Positions 21,401 to 31,879 of a DNA stretch of 64,000 bases are shown here, in pieces. The first letter of the stretch is position 1; each line of letters starts with the position of its first letter. A program made the translations under genes and the position numbers. The notes under the pieces were generated by a model, which ran no database searches, had not been told where the DNA came from, and saw only the letters and a list, made by a program, of their open reading frames with translations. Origin of the DNA: Spodoptera frugiperda (taxonomy: Eukaryota > Arthropoda > Insecta > Lepidoptera > Noctuidae); assembly GCF_023101765.2 (NCBI RefSeq), contig NC_064230.1, positions 2,232,001-2,296,000 of the forward strand. Direction: 5' to 3'.

Positions 21401-24400
21401 TTACAAACAACTTTCCCGAAGAAACTTTGTTTGTATAGTCGTTAGTTTTATTTTTATCACAATAACAAAACAACAAAATTTCGCGCGCGCGTGATTTTGT
21501 TCAGCTGTTAGCAGCGAGGCGTTCGCGTCCGCGTTATAGGAAAACTATAGTAACTAGTGCTAATGAAATTTTGTTTTTTTGTTATTGTGATAAAAACGAT
21601 TCTTAGTTTGACCTGTATCTATGTATGTTTGTGCGTGATTATCTCGCGTTTGGCTGAAGCGATTTTGCTGCGGTTTTCAGCATGGTATTTTTTAGACTTA
21701 GGAGAAAGTTTATAGGTATATTGCCAGACATAAAAAATACAACTTTGAAAAAAACATTTTATTTCAACTAAGTATGAATTTTGAAGGCGGTTTCGCTTTT
21801 TTAAAGTTTTATTCACTTTCTGTTTTTTTTTTTAAGTCTGACTGCCAATAGAAAACTGTTGAAGGCAAATCCTCCGCTAACGTCGGTCACCGGTGACCAC
21901 CACGGCTTTCAACGTGTTAATTGTTCTATTATAGCTATGTTTTTTCACAGTCAAACGGCGAAACGTTCAATGTGTTAAGGTATCACTATATTTTCTACAG
22001 TCAAACGGCGAATACCGCTGCGACGTCTGCTCGCTTCGTTTCGCGACGGGCGCGGTGCTCCGCTCGCACGCGGCGCTGCACGCAGCTCGCTACAGATGCC
22101 TGCATTGCTCGCTGTGGGTGCGAGCTCGACAGACCAATACACACGCTAAGTACTGCCACCAGAGTGCTACTGTGGCTACCTGTCATCTCTGTGGACGGCT
22201 GTTTCAGTAAGTACGCTTAGGGGCCATCCATAAATTACGTCACACAAATTTCATGACTTTTGACCCTCTCCCCCGTCTATGTCACATTTGTGAGACCTCC
22301 CCCTCCCTGGTGTGACGTCACATTTCATAAATTTATTTAGTTTTTCGATAATAGTTCCAAGTTCGTGTTTTAACAGTTAGATTATAATAATTGAAATGTG
22401 ACGTCACGAAATTTAAGACCCCTCCCGCCCCCTTGTCACATAAAGTCACACTTCGTCGACCCCCTCCCTCCCCCCTTAACGTGTGACGTAATTAATGGAT
22501 GGCCCTTTAAACAATTGTTAATAGACATTAAGTTCTTTTGTATTTTTGTATGTTAATGTGTGTGTTATGTTAATGTTCCTATGAGGGTGATATAATCATT
22601 GTGTGATTAAACCCACAAATTAATTTAATAAAGATTTTTTTAAAAGTACGCTTATTCTATCAGCCTTCGTCCGCGTTTCCGTGAGATAAAAAGTAGCCTA
22701 TATCAGTAGAATTTGTATGAGCTACCCTCGCTCGCCGCCCCACCAGTGTCAGACCCGTGCGTGCGGCGCGTCGCGTTCCGCGCGTACCTCAAATTGCCAT
22801 CAGACCACCACAGATGGGGCCCAGTAGGGCTGGTGCCTGATCCGGAGTTGTGGACTATCTAACAGGTTTAAGTAAACCCGCTAAGTCTAGAGCGCCCTCT
22901 ACCGACGGGCCCATTTATATTCCCTGCTAGGTGGCGCTTTTTATAATTAAATTATTATTATTTCATAATAAGCTTTAACTAAATAAGCGATAAGAAAATA
23001 TTTCATTAACTGATAACTAAAATCTACCTCGACAATGACCTCTGATTTTGTTTCGGCATTTCTTCTCAGAGTAGTCGGATAGGAAATGCCGGCCTCATCT
23101 AGTTATTTAAGAGATTGACGTGTAAAAGTGTTACATTGTAACTTATTTGCAAAAATAAATATCATTTATCCATTACCTTTAATTATAATAATTTACTCCA
23201 ACAAAAAAAATATATAAAATATTGTAAATAAGCAAAAAGAATCGCCCGAACAGGGACTTGAACCCTGGACCCTTGGATTAAAAGTCCAATGCTCTACCGA
23301 CTGAGCTATCCGGGCTATAGCTCAGTGGTTGAAATAGCACTCCAACGTGTAGTACAGAATTCTAATACATACATCATATTTTGATGAAGCTATCTTTCTA
23401 TTTTATTTTCCTGTGTTTACGATGCGGCAAAGAGCCATCAGACCACTATAGTTGGGGCCCAGTAGGGCTGATGCCTGATCTGGAGCTGCGGACTACCTAG
23501 CGAGTTTACCGGGGCTCCGGCTCGAAAAGCAAGAGTAGGAACGGGAAAGTTTTAGTCAGTAAGAATCTGAAACTCCGTCTCGCCTCACCTAAGGTGGGAG
23601 AAGTCATTGGATGATTTACCTCCCTTAAAAAAAAGTGTGGTACAGACTTCTATTATATACATCGTTTGATAAAACTATTGTTGTGTTTCTTCTCCTATAA
23701 TAAATCAGAGGCGGCGCTAGGCGTCAGCGACGTCGGCTACTGTCAACGGCCTCGCGTCTCATCCAATGACTTCTCTCGCTTTGGGCGAGGCGTGTTTAAA
23801 AACCACCCCGTTCCTATTTGGACACTTTAAGTTTTTAGAAATGTTTAACATACTAACATAGAGATTCAGCGACCCCACAGTCAAACCATTACAACGGTTT
23901 TGTGGGGCTTAGTCTATAATAATGTAATCTGTGTGGAAATGAAATAAATAAATAAAATAATGAATACTCCTGCTTTTCAAACCGGAGCCACGGTTAACCC
24001 GCTAGGTAGTCCGCAACTCCGGGTCAGGTGTCAGCTCTACTGGGCCCCATCGCCAATTTTAATCAAAAAAAGAAAAAAATTGGTGTGAGAACTATTTATG
24101 TATGAAAAAAGTCGTACACTTTTTTGTTTGTTTGTAAATCTACTTCCAAGCCCTTAAACGAACGCGAGCGATGCCGTGTGCAAAAACTAGTGTCAAAATA
24201 TACCATGTCAATATTTTTTCTTAATATTTTACAGAGACTCGAGCGGTCTACATCAGCATTTGAAAAGGTTTCATATGACACGACCCGGGAATCGAACCTA
24301 CTCGTGCAGCGTTTGTGGGAAGAATTATAATAACCAAGCCGCTGTTAGGACGCATATGATGTAAGTATATAATATATTACAAGTTTATTTAATGTTTTTT

Positions 24401-27400
24401 TTATATATAACGTTGCCCCACACTAGGATTTTCTCCTGTGTCGTGTGTGCGTTTATAAACATACAAGTTCACATGCACATGACACCCAGACCCGGAACAA
24501 CAATTTGTGGATCACACAAAGAGTTGCTCCGTGCGGGAATCGAACCCGCTACACGTTGCGCGGCAGCCAGTTGCTAAACCACCACGTCAACATACCACAT
24601 ATGTATACAGTATGGAGATCACTCATATGATTTAAATGAAACTACAAGTAGTACTCGTCCACACAAGTATAATACAACTAAATATTTCAACGAAAACAGA
24701 AAATTAAAAATTGAAATTTTCAAACAAAATAAATAAATATTTAAATAAATCAAGTATTACAACTTTTCAATACAATAAAATATACAAAAATAATCACACT
24801 CTCATTCATAAATTTGATGAACTACTTAATTTTCGATTTTTTCTAGCTAAATTTCTAGAAATAAATCTGCTATTTGACGTAAAAATCTGATGACGTCATA
24901 ATAGAGTATTTCATACAAAGTTCATAAAAAATATCGTTTTTGACGTTTCGAAAAAAGTATTGAATTTGACTAGTAGGTAAACTAGCGTATTCTGTGCGAA
25001 CAGCTCCATGTTCCTTGATCACAGACGAACAGTAACTGTAATGTTGTAGATTGTCTAGGAATGTTACGGAAACGATACAGGAGAAAGTTGTACTGTGGAC
25101 CAAAGTTTTTTTTACAAAAAAACAAATAAAAACTAAAGCGTATTTGTACTATATTTAACTTTAAATAATATATTTAAATTCACAGCAAACACATCCACCG
25201 CAAATTCTCCTGTGACCAGTGCGCCTCAATATTCAGCAGTCCGTACACTCTCTCCCAGCATAAGAAGAAACATGCTAACACAGAAGAGAGTAAACAATAC
25301 TACTGCGAGACGTGTGGCGTCTCTTATTCGACGAGGAAGAGTCTGTTGGCTCACCAGAGGCAGAGTCTCAATCATCAGAGTCGATCGTGAGTTATTTATT
25401 TTATTTATTATTAAAATCTTCCTACACTCTCATGACATGATTTTCCCGATTCGACAATGAGGCTAAACTTAGTGTACAAAATAAACTTAAGGAACTAAAA
25501 AGAAATTATACAAAAAAAAAATAAAGAAATGCAAAACACAATCATAATAAAGAAACCCATACCTAACCTATGTATTATATAAACTACTGAATTACCTTAC
25601 AAAATAACATAATTAACTATAACAATAACAACAGTAACATAACAACTTACCTAAAATAATATAAAATAAACTAAGCACATAAGGAACTATTCACCATCGT
25701 AACTTAAAATAAACAAATACTTTTGTGAAATTATTATTGTTTATTTTAAGCATTATAAAAACTAAGAAGTATATTTAAGTCTTTGACTGCCAATAGAAAA
25801 CTGTTGAAGGCAAATCCTCCGCTAACGTCGGTCACCGGTGACAACCACGGCGTTCAATGTGTTAAGTGTGGGAGAGCCATACTTCGGCACTGCTGGGCCG
25901 GCTCGAACGGAGTGATACCACGGCCGAGCAGGAAATCTACGTAAAACAACGCTTGCGTTGTGTGAGTGAAGTTACCGAAGGCTTAATTACTCTCAATGTT
26001 CCCAATCTCCGATTCCCCAACAACCCTTAAGGTGTGTCCAAACACGGCGCGGCAAAGTGCGCGGCAGCTACGCGCGGCATTCGCGGGACACAAATTTGCC
26101 GCGCGACTAGTTTAAACCTTCTGCGCGGCAGTGCCGGGCGGCATGTCCGAGACACGCCGCGCTCTTTATTTCGTATTCACACTACAATAAAAGCGGCCGC
26201 GTGTAATGTCGCTTTTTTTTGAGGGGTGAAAATCATCCAATGACTTCTCCCGCCTTGGGTGACTCGGGAGGGAGTGTCAGACTCTTACTGACTAAAAACC
26301 ACCCCGTTCCGTATCCTGCTTTGAGCCGGAGCCCCAGTAACCTTTTACGTTGTCCGTAGCTCCGGATCAGGCATCAGCCCTACTGGGCCCCATCTGTGGT
26401 GGTCTGGCTCTTTGAGGCACGCGCGGAACGCGACGCGCCGTACGCACGGGTCTGGTTCTGGTCGGGCGGCGAGCTACCCTTGCTCGCCGTCCGCAGATCC
26501 GCAGCGTGTAATGTCGTTATGCTTATTATTCGAAAATTACGTAAAAGAAGGAATAAAAGAAAGGCAGTGTTGGATGCGACCACTCTTTTAACAAAGGACA
26601 AAGAATCTAGAAGGGATCTATTACGAAATCAACTACCACACGCAAATCACAAATCGTCGCAGTTTGCTTCTTGTGGCCCGCACCGGCGACTAAACGTTGA
26701 CACAAAAAGCTGCCACACGCCACTGTGCACGGTACGCGCGTAAATCTGTTGAAGTCAACGATAACGCACGCACGTAGTCTGTGGTTCATATAGGTAGATA
26801 AATATGGATATAGAAATATTTGTATCAGAGATACAATCCCGACCGCAAGTGTCGACCATCGGCCACGAGTGTATGTCGCGCGCTTCAGCTACTTTTGTGG
26901 CCGTTTTTTGCCTCTTGTTGCGGCGCTTGTGGCTGTCGCGTGTGGCCCGTGTGCGGCGACACTAACACCGTTCGCGTCGAACGTCGTGCGCGGCAGGTAG
27001 CTCGCGGCTGCCGCGCACGGCAGTCGTCCAAACATAGCGCGGCAAGCCGCGCGCGGCAGCCGCGCTTGAATGCCGCGCTATGTTTGGACACACCTTTATA
27101 TTCCTAACGTACTTGTAAAGCCTCTGGTGTTTCGAATGTCCATGAATGGCGATTGCTTACCATCATACTCACTACTTTATTGCATTCCATATAATGTACA
27201 CACATGGTATAAAAAATACAAGATCTATATGAATCATAAATTATTATTAATTATTTTCATAATTAAATAATATATAGTAATTGAAGTAAATAATATAAAG
27301 TAAGATTATAATAATTATAATTTCTAGATTTTTTAGTTTATTGGTATGTATTAAAAGTTAGTACCTACCTACCTACACATTGGAGTGTTATATTTCAACC

Positions 27401-30400
27401 ACTGAGCCATAGCCCGGATAGCTCAGTCGGTAGAGCATTGGACTTTTAATCCAAGGGTCCAGGGTTCAAGTCCCTGTTCGGGCGATTCTTTTTGCTTATT
27501 TCATTATTACTTTTTATGTATTTAATACTTTTAAAATTTTGGTATGGTCTATATCTATTATTTGTATCGATAATTATGCATGTTATATTAACAAAAACTA
27601 TGTTTTATTTTTGTTTTTTTTCCTACTGTTTTCAATCCAAATCTTGGAATGAACCAAGGTACCCTTATTTCAAGTCCACAGTCAAATTTTTAAACACTCG
27701 ATAAAAGAAACACTCATTTCTGTCTTTATTCATTTATTTTTGAATTACTTTTTTTATGGTATAAGCCGGTAAACGAGTAGACGTATCACCTGATGGTAAG
27801 CAATCGCCGCCGTACATGGACACTTGAAACATCAAAAGCGTTATAAGTGCGTTGCCAGTCTTTTGGGGGTTAGGAATTTAAGGATTATTGGGGAATCGGG
27901 GATTGGGAAGATTGGGAAGGGGGGGAATTGGACCTCCGACAACCTCACTCACACAAAGAAACACAACGCAAGCGTTGTTTCACGTCGGTTTTCTGTGAGG
28001 CCGTGGTATCACTCCGGTCGAGCCGGCCCATTCGTACCGAAGCATGGCTCTCCCACACTTACAAATCTTACAAAATCACATAATTAAACTATTGACCAAC
28101 TTACAACCACAGAAGCAATGGAAATACTAATTTTCTTTTATTATTTAATTATTATATTTATGTTATCGGCTTACTCACGTAACTCTCACGACACACGACG
28201 CGGCGATTGTCGCGGAATGCTGCTCATGAATATGAGCCTCTAGCATGGCTTGAAACTAGTCGAGTTCCTCGTCAAACAGTTACGTGAGTAAGCCGATAAC
28301 ATTATAATTAATTTAGTATGTCTCACGAAAGTTACAATAAAATTACTTATATATTTTTTTTTCTAATTTTCTTTCATAAACTATTATTTTATATTTATTT
28401 TTTAAACTTTGCCCCACTCTAGGATTTTGTCCTGTGTCGTGGGTGCGTTTACAAACATACAAGTTCACATACACATGACACCCAAAAACTACTACACTAA
28501 ACACAAGTAAACATGGTAAATATCCCGTTTCAAGTTCTAATACTAGTTTTCTTTTATTTATTTTTCAGATACGAATGCCCAATTTGCAACAGGGCATGTC
28601 CCAATGAAAAATCTTTGTCGTCCCACATATCAGCAGTACATTCAACTACCAAGGATTATTGCTGTTCTACTTGTAACGCGCGCTATACGAATAGGAAGTC
28701 TCTAGTTAGACATATCAGGTCCCACACAAACCCTACGCCTGTAAAGCTAGCTTATTGCCATATTTGTGGGAATAGTTTTAAAGTAAGTATAGTCTAAATA
28801 TGTATATAAGGTGACCGGTAATTAGTGAACGATATTTAAACACGTGATTGTACTCATGATTACAAACAACTTTCCCGAAGGAACTTTGTATACTCATTAG
28901 TTTTTCATTTATCAGCTGTTAGCAGTTAAAGTTCCAAAATATCTACCTAAAGCCTGTGTGCGAGCGAAACCGCGGGCAAAAGATAAAATTACGTAAATAC
29001 CTACCTTTCACCCCCGCTATTCTTAAGGTGGGTTTCACAAATCCGTCTAAGCGATTACACATTTGACCAGAAAGGGGTAATGTTCAGCAGCGCTTTCTGA
29101 TAGTTAATCTGAATAAACCCGTTTGCCATAATCTCCGTGCTTGGCGGTCGAACGATAACGCGTTTGGCACTCTAATTGACCGGCTCGAATAAACTAACAA
29201 GTCAGAGAACCTAACGCGCACTCGTTTCGATTACTTTAAACGTAAAGCAAAGTTGTACTAAGGCTACTGGTAAAATAAATAGGGCAACTGACCCGGTTGT
29301 GGCCATCGACCCCTTTGTGGCCATTTGGGCCTTCAAATATTTATAACTAAGGCATGGACAAATAAATTACTCTGTGATGTACAGTATTTAAAATATTGAA
29401 TATTAGAGACACTGATACCGTTGGCAGTTTTAATGTGTCAAACTTCACTTCGATGCAACAAGTAATTCTTTTTAGTTGAGGGTGAAATTGTTAAGATCTT
29501 AACAACTTAACAAAAAGGCTAAGGCGAGTGGGTGAGGATTTCGTTTCTATTTTTTAAATCTTTGCTTATTGTTTGGATGTTTATGTTAATACTACATGAA
29601 GAATATATTGTCTAAGTGAAACTAAAGTTATTTTGTCGCCATATGTTTCTGAAGTGAGGTTTTTAGAAGGTGGCCACTAATGGAGACAAAATTATGAATT
29701 TCTCCATCTTTGGCCACATGGCTGGCCAAAACTGGAGTACATAGACACCCCACTTCTTCCCCTTTATTTTATCGTGGCTTTTTTTCCTTAGCTTTACATA
29801 TCAACAAATACATATTTTTCATTTTCAGAGATGCAATAAATTGCCTTCACACAAAGGGAAGGTCAGTTTACTTTGCAGCTTTTACCAACGTCATATAAAT
29901 GTTGATCTCTTTATTTGTAAGTTAAATTAAAGTGAAGTAATAATATTTCATTGTTTCCAAACTAAATAAAAATCATTGTTTGTAAAATGTCCAATTTAAT
30001 TAATAAATTTTGATTACTTTTATAGTATTTTTTGATGGCCAGAACTGGCACACGACCGTGGCCAGAAATGGCACGAATCTGGCCAAAAATGGCACAAACT
30101 CCCTTTTTTTTCTTTTTTATACAGTTATTTTTCTATTGGACATTCTTTGAAAAAGAGGTTTTCTTAGGCAAGGTTAATACATGTTAAATGACTTTTTACA
30201 AGAAATATGTTCGTGATAACAAAAACTATAAGTTAAGAAAGCCTCAAAGTCGACAAAATTCTTAAAGTGGCCACAACCGGGTCACTTACGATACTTATGG
30301 ATTCTTCTGTATTTTTCAGGGTAAAAGCAAGCTAAACAGGCATCTCAGAGAAGTGTGTGAAAAGGACAAATTAGAAGAAGAATTATCTTCATACTATGAT

Positions 30401-30418
30401 CATCAACATGTGATATAA
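18445..30418 (+). CDS. ZAD and C2H2 zinc-finger protein with Asn/Tyr-rich heptad array, 9 exons
   Basis: Proposed coding exons: 18445-18540, 19182-19291, 19665-20590, 21112-21314, 22001-22206, 24235-24360, 25186-25386, 28569-28782, 30320-30418. All joins keep frame and have GT-AG borders; the product is 726 aa. Exons 1-2 give a ZAD-type zinc-binding domain: Cys pairs FLCFIC (6, 9) and LCYIC (40, 43) followed by a VNKLWLFKSLC helix. Exon 3 is acidic and carries 24 tandem seven-residue units (about residues 152-319). Exons 4-9 encode about ten C2H2 fingers (about 420-712), several split across splice junctions, e.g. CHLCGRLFQ/DSSGLHQHLKRFH. ZAD-C2H2 proteins are a family expanded in insects; ZAD dimerises and the fingers usually bind DNA. 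Nuclear DNA-binding function is inferred from the family. Introns contain SINEs, MITEs and two tRNA-Lys genes. A poly(A) signal follows at 30536. The exon 3 donor (GTTTGT at 20591) was chosen because it alone keeps frame. Confidence 0.88.
19350..19510 (+). repeat. SINE family D
   Basis: In intron 2 of the ZAD gene: GGGTTCAATTCCTACATGG, then GGGTCTGGGTATCGTATG and TGTATGTTTGTAAATGCAC. Confidence 0.65.
19540..19625 (+). mobile_element. RTE-type LINE 3' end
   Basis: GAAGAGGCCTTTGCTCAGCA and GGCCATTTATAGGCTG form the typical lepidopteran RTE-clade tail. Confidence 0.6.
19912..20415 (+). repeat. coding minisatellite: 24 x 21 bp encoding xYGNNSQ-type heptads
   Basis: Inside exon 3 of the ZAD zinc-finger gene, 24 consecutive seven-codon units occur without interruption. 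The consensus is roughly T-Y-G-N-N-S-Q. The middle units (about 20165-20350) are nearly identical at DNA level, while outer units have drifted to Asp/Glu variants such as TYNNDAE. This indicates recent expansion from the centre. The composition (Asn, Gln, Ser, Tyr, Gly) is that of prion-like, phase-separating segments. The array is read in one frame only; long frames on the other strand here are shadows. Confidence 0.93.
20630..20812 (-). repeat. SINE family A in ZAD intron 3
   Basis: CGCCTTGGGCGAGGCGAGAG to CCATCTGTGGTGGTCTGATG. It starts about 40 nt after the exon 3 donor; the exon 3 reading frame would run into it if unspliced. Confidence 0.85.
20912..21090 (-). repeat. SINE family B, 3' half
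   Basis: ATGGTATAAGCCAGTAAACG to GAAAGGGGG, ending 20 bp before the exon 4 acceptor. Confidence 0.75.
21346..21606. mobile_element. long-TIR MITE family K, divergent copy
   Basis: GGTGACTGGTAATTAGTGTA, CACGTGATTGTACTCATG and GTTAGCAGCGAGGCG match the complete element at 32817-33174; the right TIR is mostly lost. Confidence 0.6.
21832..21920. mobile_element. TTAA MITE family J
   Basis: Inverted copy, TTAA at both ends (21832 and 21917), 80 bp before exon 5 of the ZAD gene. Confidence 0.75.
22221..22505. mobile_element. GGGCCATCCAT-type MITE, 285 bp
   Basis: TIRs of about 25 bp, GGGCCATCCATAAATTACGT and its complement, with internal TGTGACGTCAC palindromes. It begins 15 nt after the exon 5 donor of the ZAD gene. 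Confidence 0.75.
22735..22872 (+). repeat. SINE family A, 5' half
   Basis: CAGACCCGTGCGTGCGGCGC and CATCAGACCACCACAGATGG. Confidence 0.65.
23005..23172 (+). repeat. LINE-type 3' end repeat
   Basis: GACAATGACCTCTGA.TTTGT to AAAATAAATATCATTTATC; the same sequence is at 51728-51877. Confidence 0.55.
23224..23353 (-). repeat. inverted-duplication arm 1 (contains tRNA-Lys)
   Basis: About 130 bp matching the reverse complement of 27372-27502, including tRNA and both flanks. Confidence 0.85.
23243..23315 (-). tRNA. tRNA-Lys (anticodon TTT)
   Basis: A complete 73-nt cloverleaf on the minus strand. The 7-bp acceptor stem pairs GCCCGGA with TTCGGGC, with discriminator G. The A-box region is TAGCTCAGTCGG, the anticodon arm TTGGACTTTTAATCCAA has anticodon TTT, and the T arm with B box is CAGGGTTCAAGTCCCTG. 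There is no intron. It lies in intron 5 of the ZAD zinc-finger gene, antisense to it. The mature sequence is identical to the copy at 27412. Confidence 0.97.
23428..24062. repeat. two SINE A copies, the second interrupted
   Basis: 23428-23636 is family A (+). 23755-23815 and 23962-24062 are two halves of a minus copy split by about 145 bp ending in an (AATA)n tail, apparently a LINE 3' end. Confidence 0.65.
24412..24592 (-). repeat. SINE family D in ZAD intron 6
   Basis: CCCCACACTAGGATTTTCTC to the tRNA-like head GGGAATCGAACCCGC. Confidence 0.8.
24595..25000. repeat. dispersed AT-rich repeat
   Basis: 24600-24660 recurs at 57030-57105 (GATCACTCATATGATTTAAA). 24785-24985 recurs inverted at 60225-60440 (GACGTCATAATAGAGTATTT region). 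TIRs were not resolved. Confidence 0.5.
25775..25865. mobile_element. TTAA MITE family J
   Basis: TTAA-bounded copy with GGTCACCGGTGAC, directly abutting the 5' end of a family B SINE. Confidence 0.75.
25866..26029 (+). repeat. SINE family B, split copy (continues 27096-27170)
   Basis: GTGTGGGAGAGCCATACTTC to CAACAACCCTTA, then resumes after the 1066-bp insert with TATTCCTAACGTACTTGTAA. Confidence 0.8.
26030..27095. mobile_element. 1066-bp TIR element with TTA target duplication
   Basis: Ends AGGTGTGTCCAAACA and TGTTTGGACACACCT, with TTA at 26027-26029 and 27096-27098 inside a SINE B. Its GC-rich subterminal parts repeat GCGCGGCA-like words. No transposase seen. A SINE A is nested at 26212-26503. 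Arg-rich reading frames here are by-products of the GC-rich arms. Confidence 0.8.
26212..26503 (-). repeat. SINE family A, full length with 13-bp target duplication
   Basis: GCGTGTAATGTCG is repeated at 26199-26211 and 26504-26516. The insert ends in an A run on the minus strand. This fixes family A as a ~290-bp retroposed unit beginning CTGCGGATCTGCGGACGGC. Confidence 0.85.
27372..27502 (+). repeat. inverted-duplication arm 2 (contains tRNA-Lys)
   Basis: Partner of the arm at 23224. The arms bracket exons 6 and 7 of the ZAD gene. Confidence 0.85.
27412..27484 (+). tRNA. tRNA-Lys (anticodon TTT), second copy
   Basis: A 73-nt tRNA identical to the minus-strand copy at 23243, here in sense orientation within intron 7 of the ZAD zinc-finger gene. 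Similarity continues on both flanks: upstream the stretch from TACACATTGGAGTG to the acceptor stem, downstream CGATTCTTTTTGCTTATTT. The two copies are therefore arms of one duplicated segment of about 130 bp rather than independently acquired tRNAs. Confidence 0.97.
27752..28062 (-). repeat. SINE family B, full length
   Basis: TTTTTATGGTATAAGCCGG to GCATGGCTCTCCCACAC; a good reference copy. Confidence 0.85.
28160..28345. mobile_element. foldback element family F, complete
   Basis: TGTTATCGGCTTACTCACG at the left is mirrored by CGTGAGTAAGCCGATAACA at the right, and most of the interior pairs as well. Confidence 0.8.
28412..28480 (-). repeat. SINE family D, 3' part
   Basis: CCCCACTCTAGGATTTTGTC to GTTCACATACACATGACACC, 90 bp before exon 8 of the ZAD gene. 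Confidence 0.65.
28805..28935. mobile_element. MITE family K, one arm
   Basis: GGTGACCGGTAATTAGTGAA to TATCAGCTGTTAGCAG, starting about 23 nt after the exon 8 donor. Confidence 0.6.
29286..30288. mobile_element. ~1-kb TIR element with TGGCCA clusters
   Basis: TGACCCGGTTGTGGCCA at the left is mirrored by TGGCCACAACCGGGTCA at the right. TGGCCA-type words recur inside (29310-29330, 29640-29740, 30035-30105). It lies in intron 8 of the ZAD gene. No transposase. Confidence 0.65.
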
Positions 30419-30535
30419 ATGTGTCGCCTGGACAGTCACCGCTACCATCAGTTGACTGGACAATCTCTTTACATGAGCTGCTGTTTACATGTGAACATTA
30501 GCTCATGACGATACCTAAGTGTGTAGTGTAATCTT

Positions 30536-30541
30536 AATAAA
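30536..30541 (+). terminator. poly(A) signal of the ZAD zinc-finger gene
   Basis: AATAAA about 118 nt after the stop codon at 30418, followed by a T-rich run (GTTTTTTTTGTTC). This fits the 3' end of the transcript. Confidence 0.6.
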
Positions 30542-30731
30542 TGTTTAAATATTGAGCTGTTTTTTTTGTTCATTTCTTGATCTATGATAGCTTAGCACTA
30601 GTTTTGTCACACTTAAAATCTAGCAATATCTCAAATCAAATTTTCAAAAGTTGTAGCTAATAAAATAAATCAAATTTTCCTGTTTATAGTAGAAATAACG
30701 ATTAAGTGTATGGAATTGGATTTTACCTAAT

Positions 30732-30900
30732 ACTAGCTGACACTGCAAGCTTTATACCGCCTCAAACATTATTTTCTAACCTTTTAAACCTCCCCTAGAC
30801 TCCTAAAAATAATTCAAGACTATGATTTTCCAAATCGGTCCAGCCATTCTCGAATTTCAGTGAGACTACCGAACAGCAATTATTTTTTATACATAGAGTT
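30732..30900 (-). mobile_element. Helitron-like fragment family H3
   Basis: CTAGCTGACACTGCAAGC to CAGTGAGACTACCGAACAGC, inverted relative of 12945-13098. Confidence 0.5.
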
Positions 30901-31019
30901 GCCAGCTACAGATAAGAAGCGGCCTATGTTTTATTTCAGACCATAATCTCCTAAACCTCTGTTCCAAATAATTATAATCCTGATCCCTTCAGGCGTTTTG
31001 ACGAATCCATAAAAAAATA

Positions 31020-31280
31020 AGCAGAGGAGCACATTATGGCACGTAATGCCGCTGTACACCCACTGTACAGTTGTACACCCGCTTTTCCCCGTTTGTGTTA
31101 TAAGTCCCATGCAATAGTGAGCCTATTGCCATATATTGGGCACAATTCCAGACTCAGTGCTAATACTGAGAAATTTTCGAAAATCCGAAAAAAGACCAGT
31201 AACACCGACCGGCCCGGGAATCGAACCCGAGACCCCTTGTCCGGCAGTCGCACTTGCGACCACTCGATTAACGAGGCAGA
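31020..31280 (-). repeat. SINE family C
   Basis: GAGCACATTATGGCACGTAA to tRNA-like head ending AACGAGGCAGA. Confidence 0.8.
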
Positions 31281-31521
31281 TATAATACTAGTAAGATAAA
31301 TAAAAAAACATATATGTTTCCAAATGTTTTATTACATAACAAGTAAAAATACATGTTTAGAGTGTAATTTTACATATTTCATAAATGAGAAAGGACTATG
31401 TATATAAAAATACTACATAGGAACGCAGGCTGCATCGAACAGAAGAAATCAGTTTACCATGGTCTCGCTATTATACCTGTATTCTTCAGTGCTTCTTGAT
31501 GTATATGGGTATTTTGTTACA

Positions 31522-31700
31522 CGCTGTATAAGGTAACTGGTAATTAGTGAACGATATTTAAACACGTGATTGTACTCATGATTACAAACAACTTTCCCGA
31601 AGAAACTTTTTTGTATACTCATTAGTTTTATTTTTATCACAATAACAAAACAACAAAAACACAGGTGCTTTCGCATGATCAGCTGTTAGTAGCACTATAT
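31522..31700. mobile_element. MITE family K, partial
   Basis: AAGGTAACTGGTAATTAGTG to GATCAGCTGTTAGTAGC. Confidence 0.6.
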
Positions 31701-31879
31701 TGAAATAGGAGCAGGCAGAGATGCACATATTATACTATCACTTTTAATACTGTTGTTTGGAATAATAGTCCAAAGTCTAACTTAGTAGAAAATGTCGTTA
31801 GGTAATGGAAAAGTCAAATAATATTATTTATTCTCCCGAGCATCAAACATGAAACTACTAGCTCGGCAGTCGTGGCTAA

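Noticed and set aside
26820..27107. Cys/Arg-rich frames on both strands near 26.0-27.1 kb
   Set aside because: They arise from the GC-rich palindromic arms of the 1066-bp TIR element.
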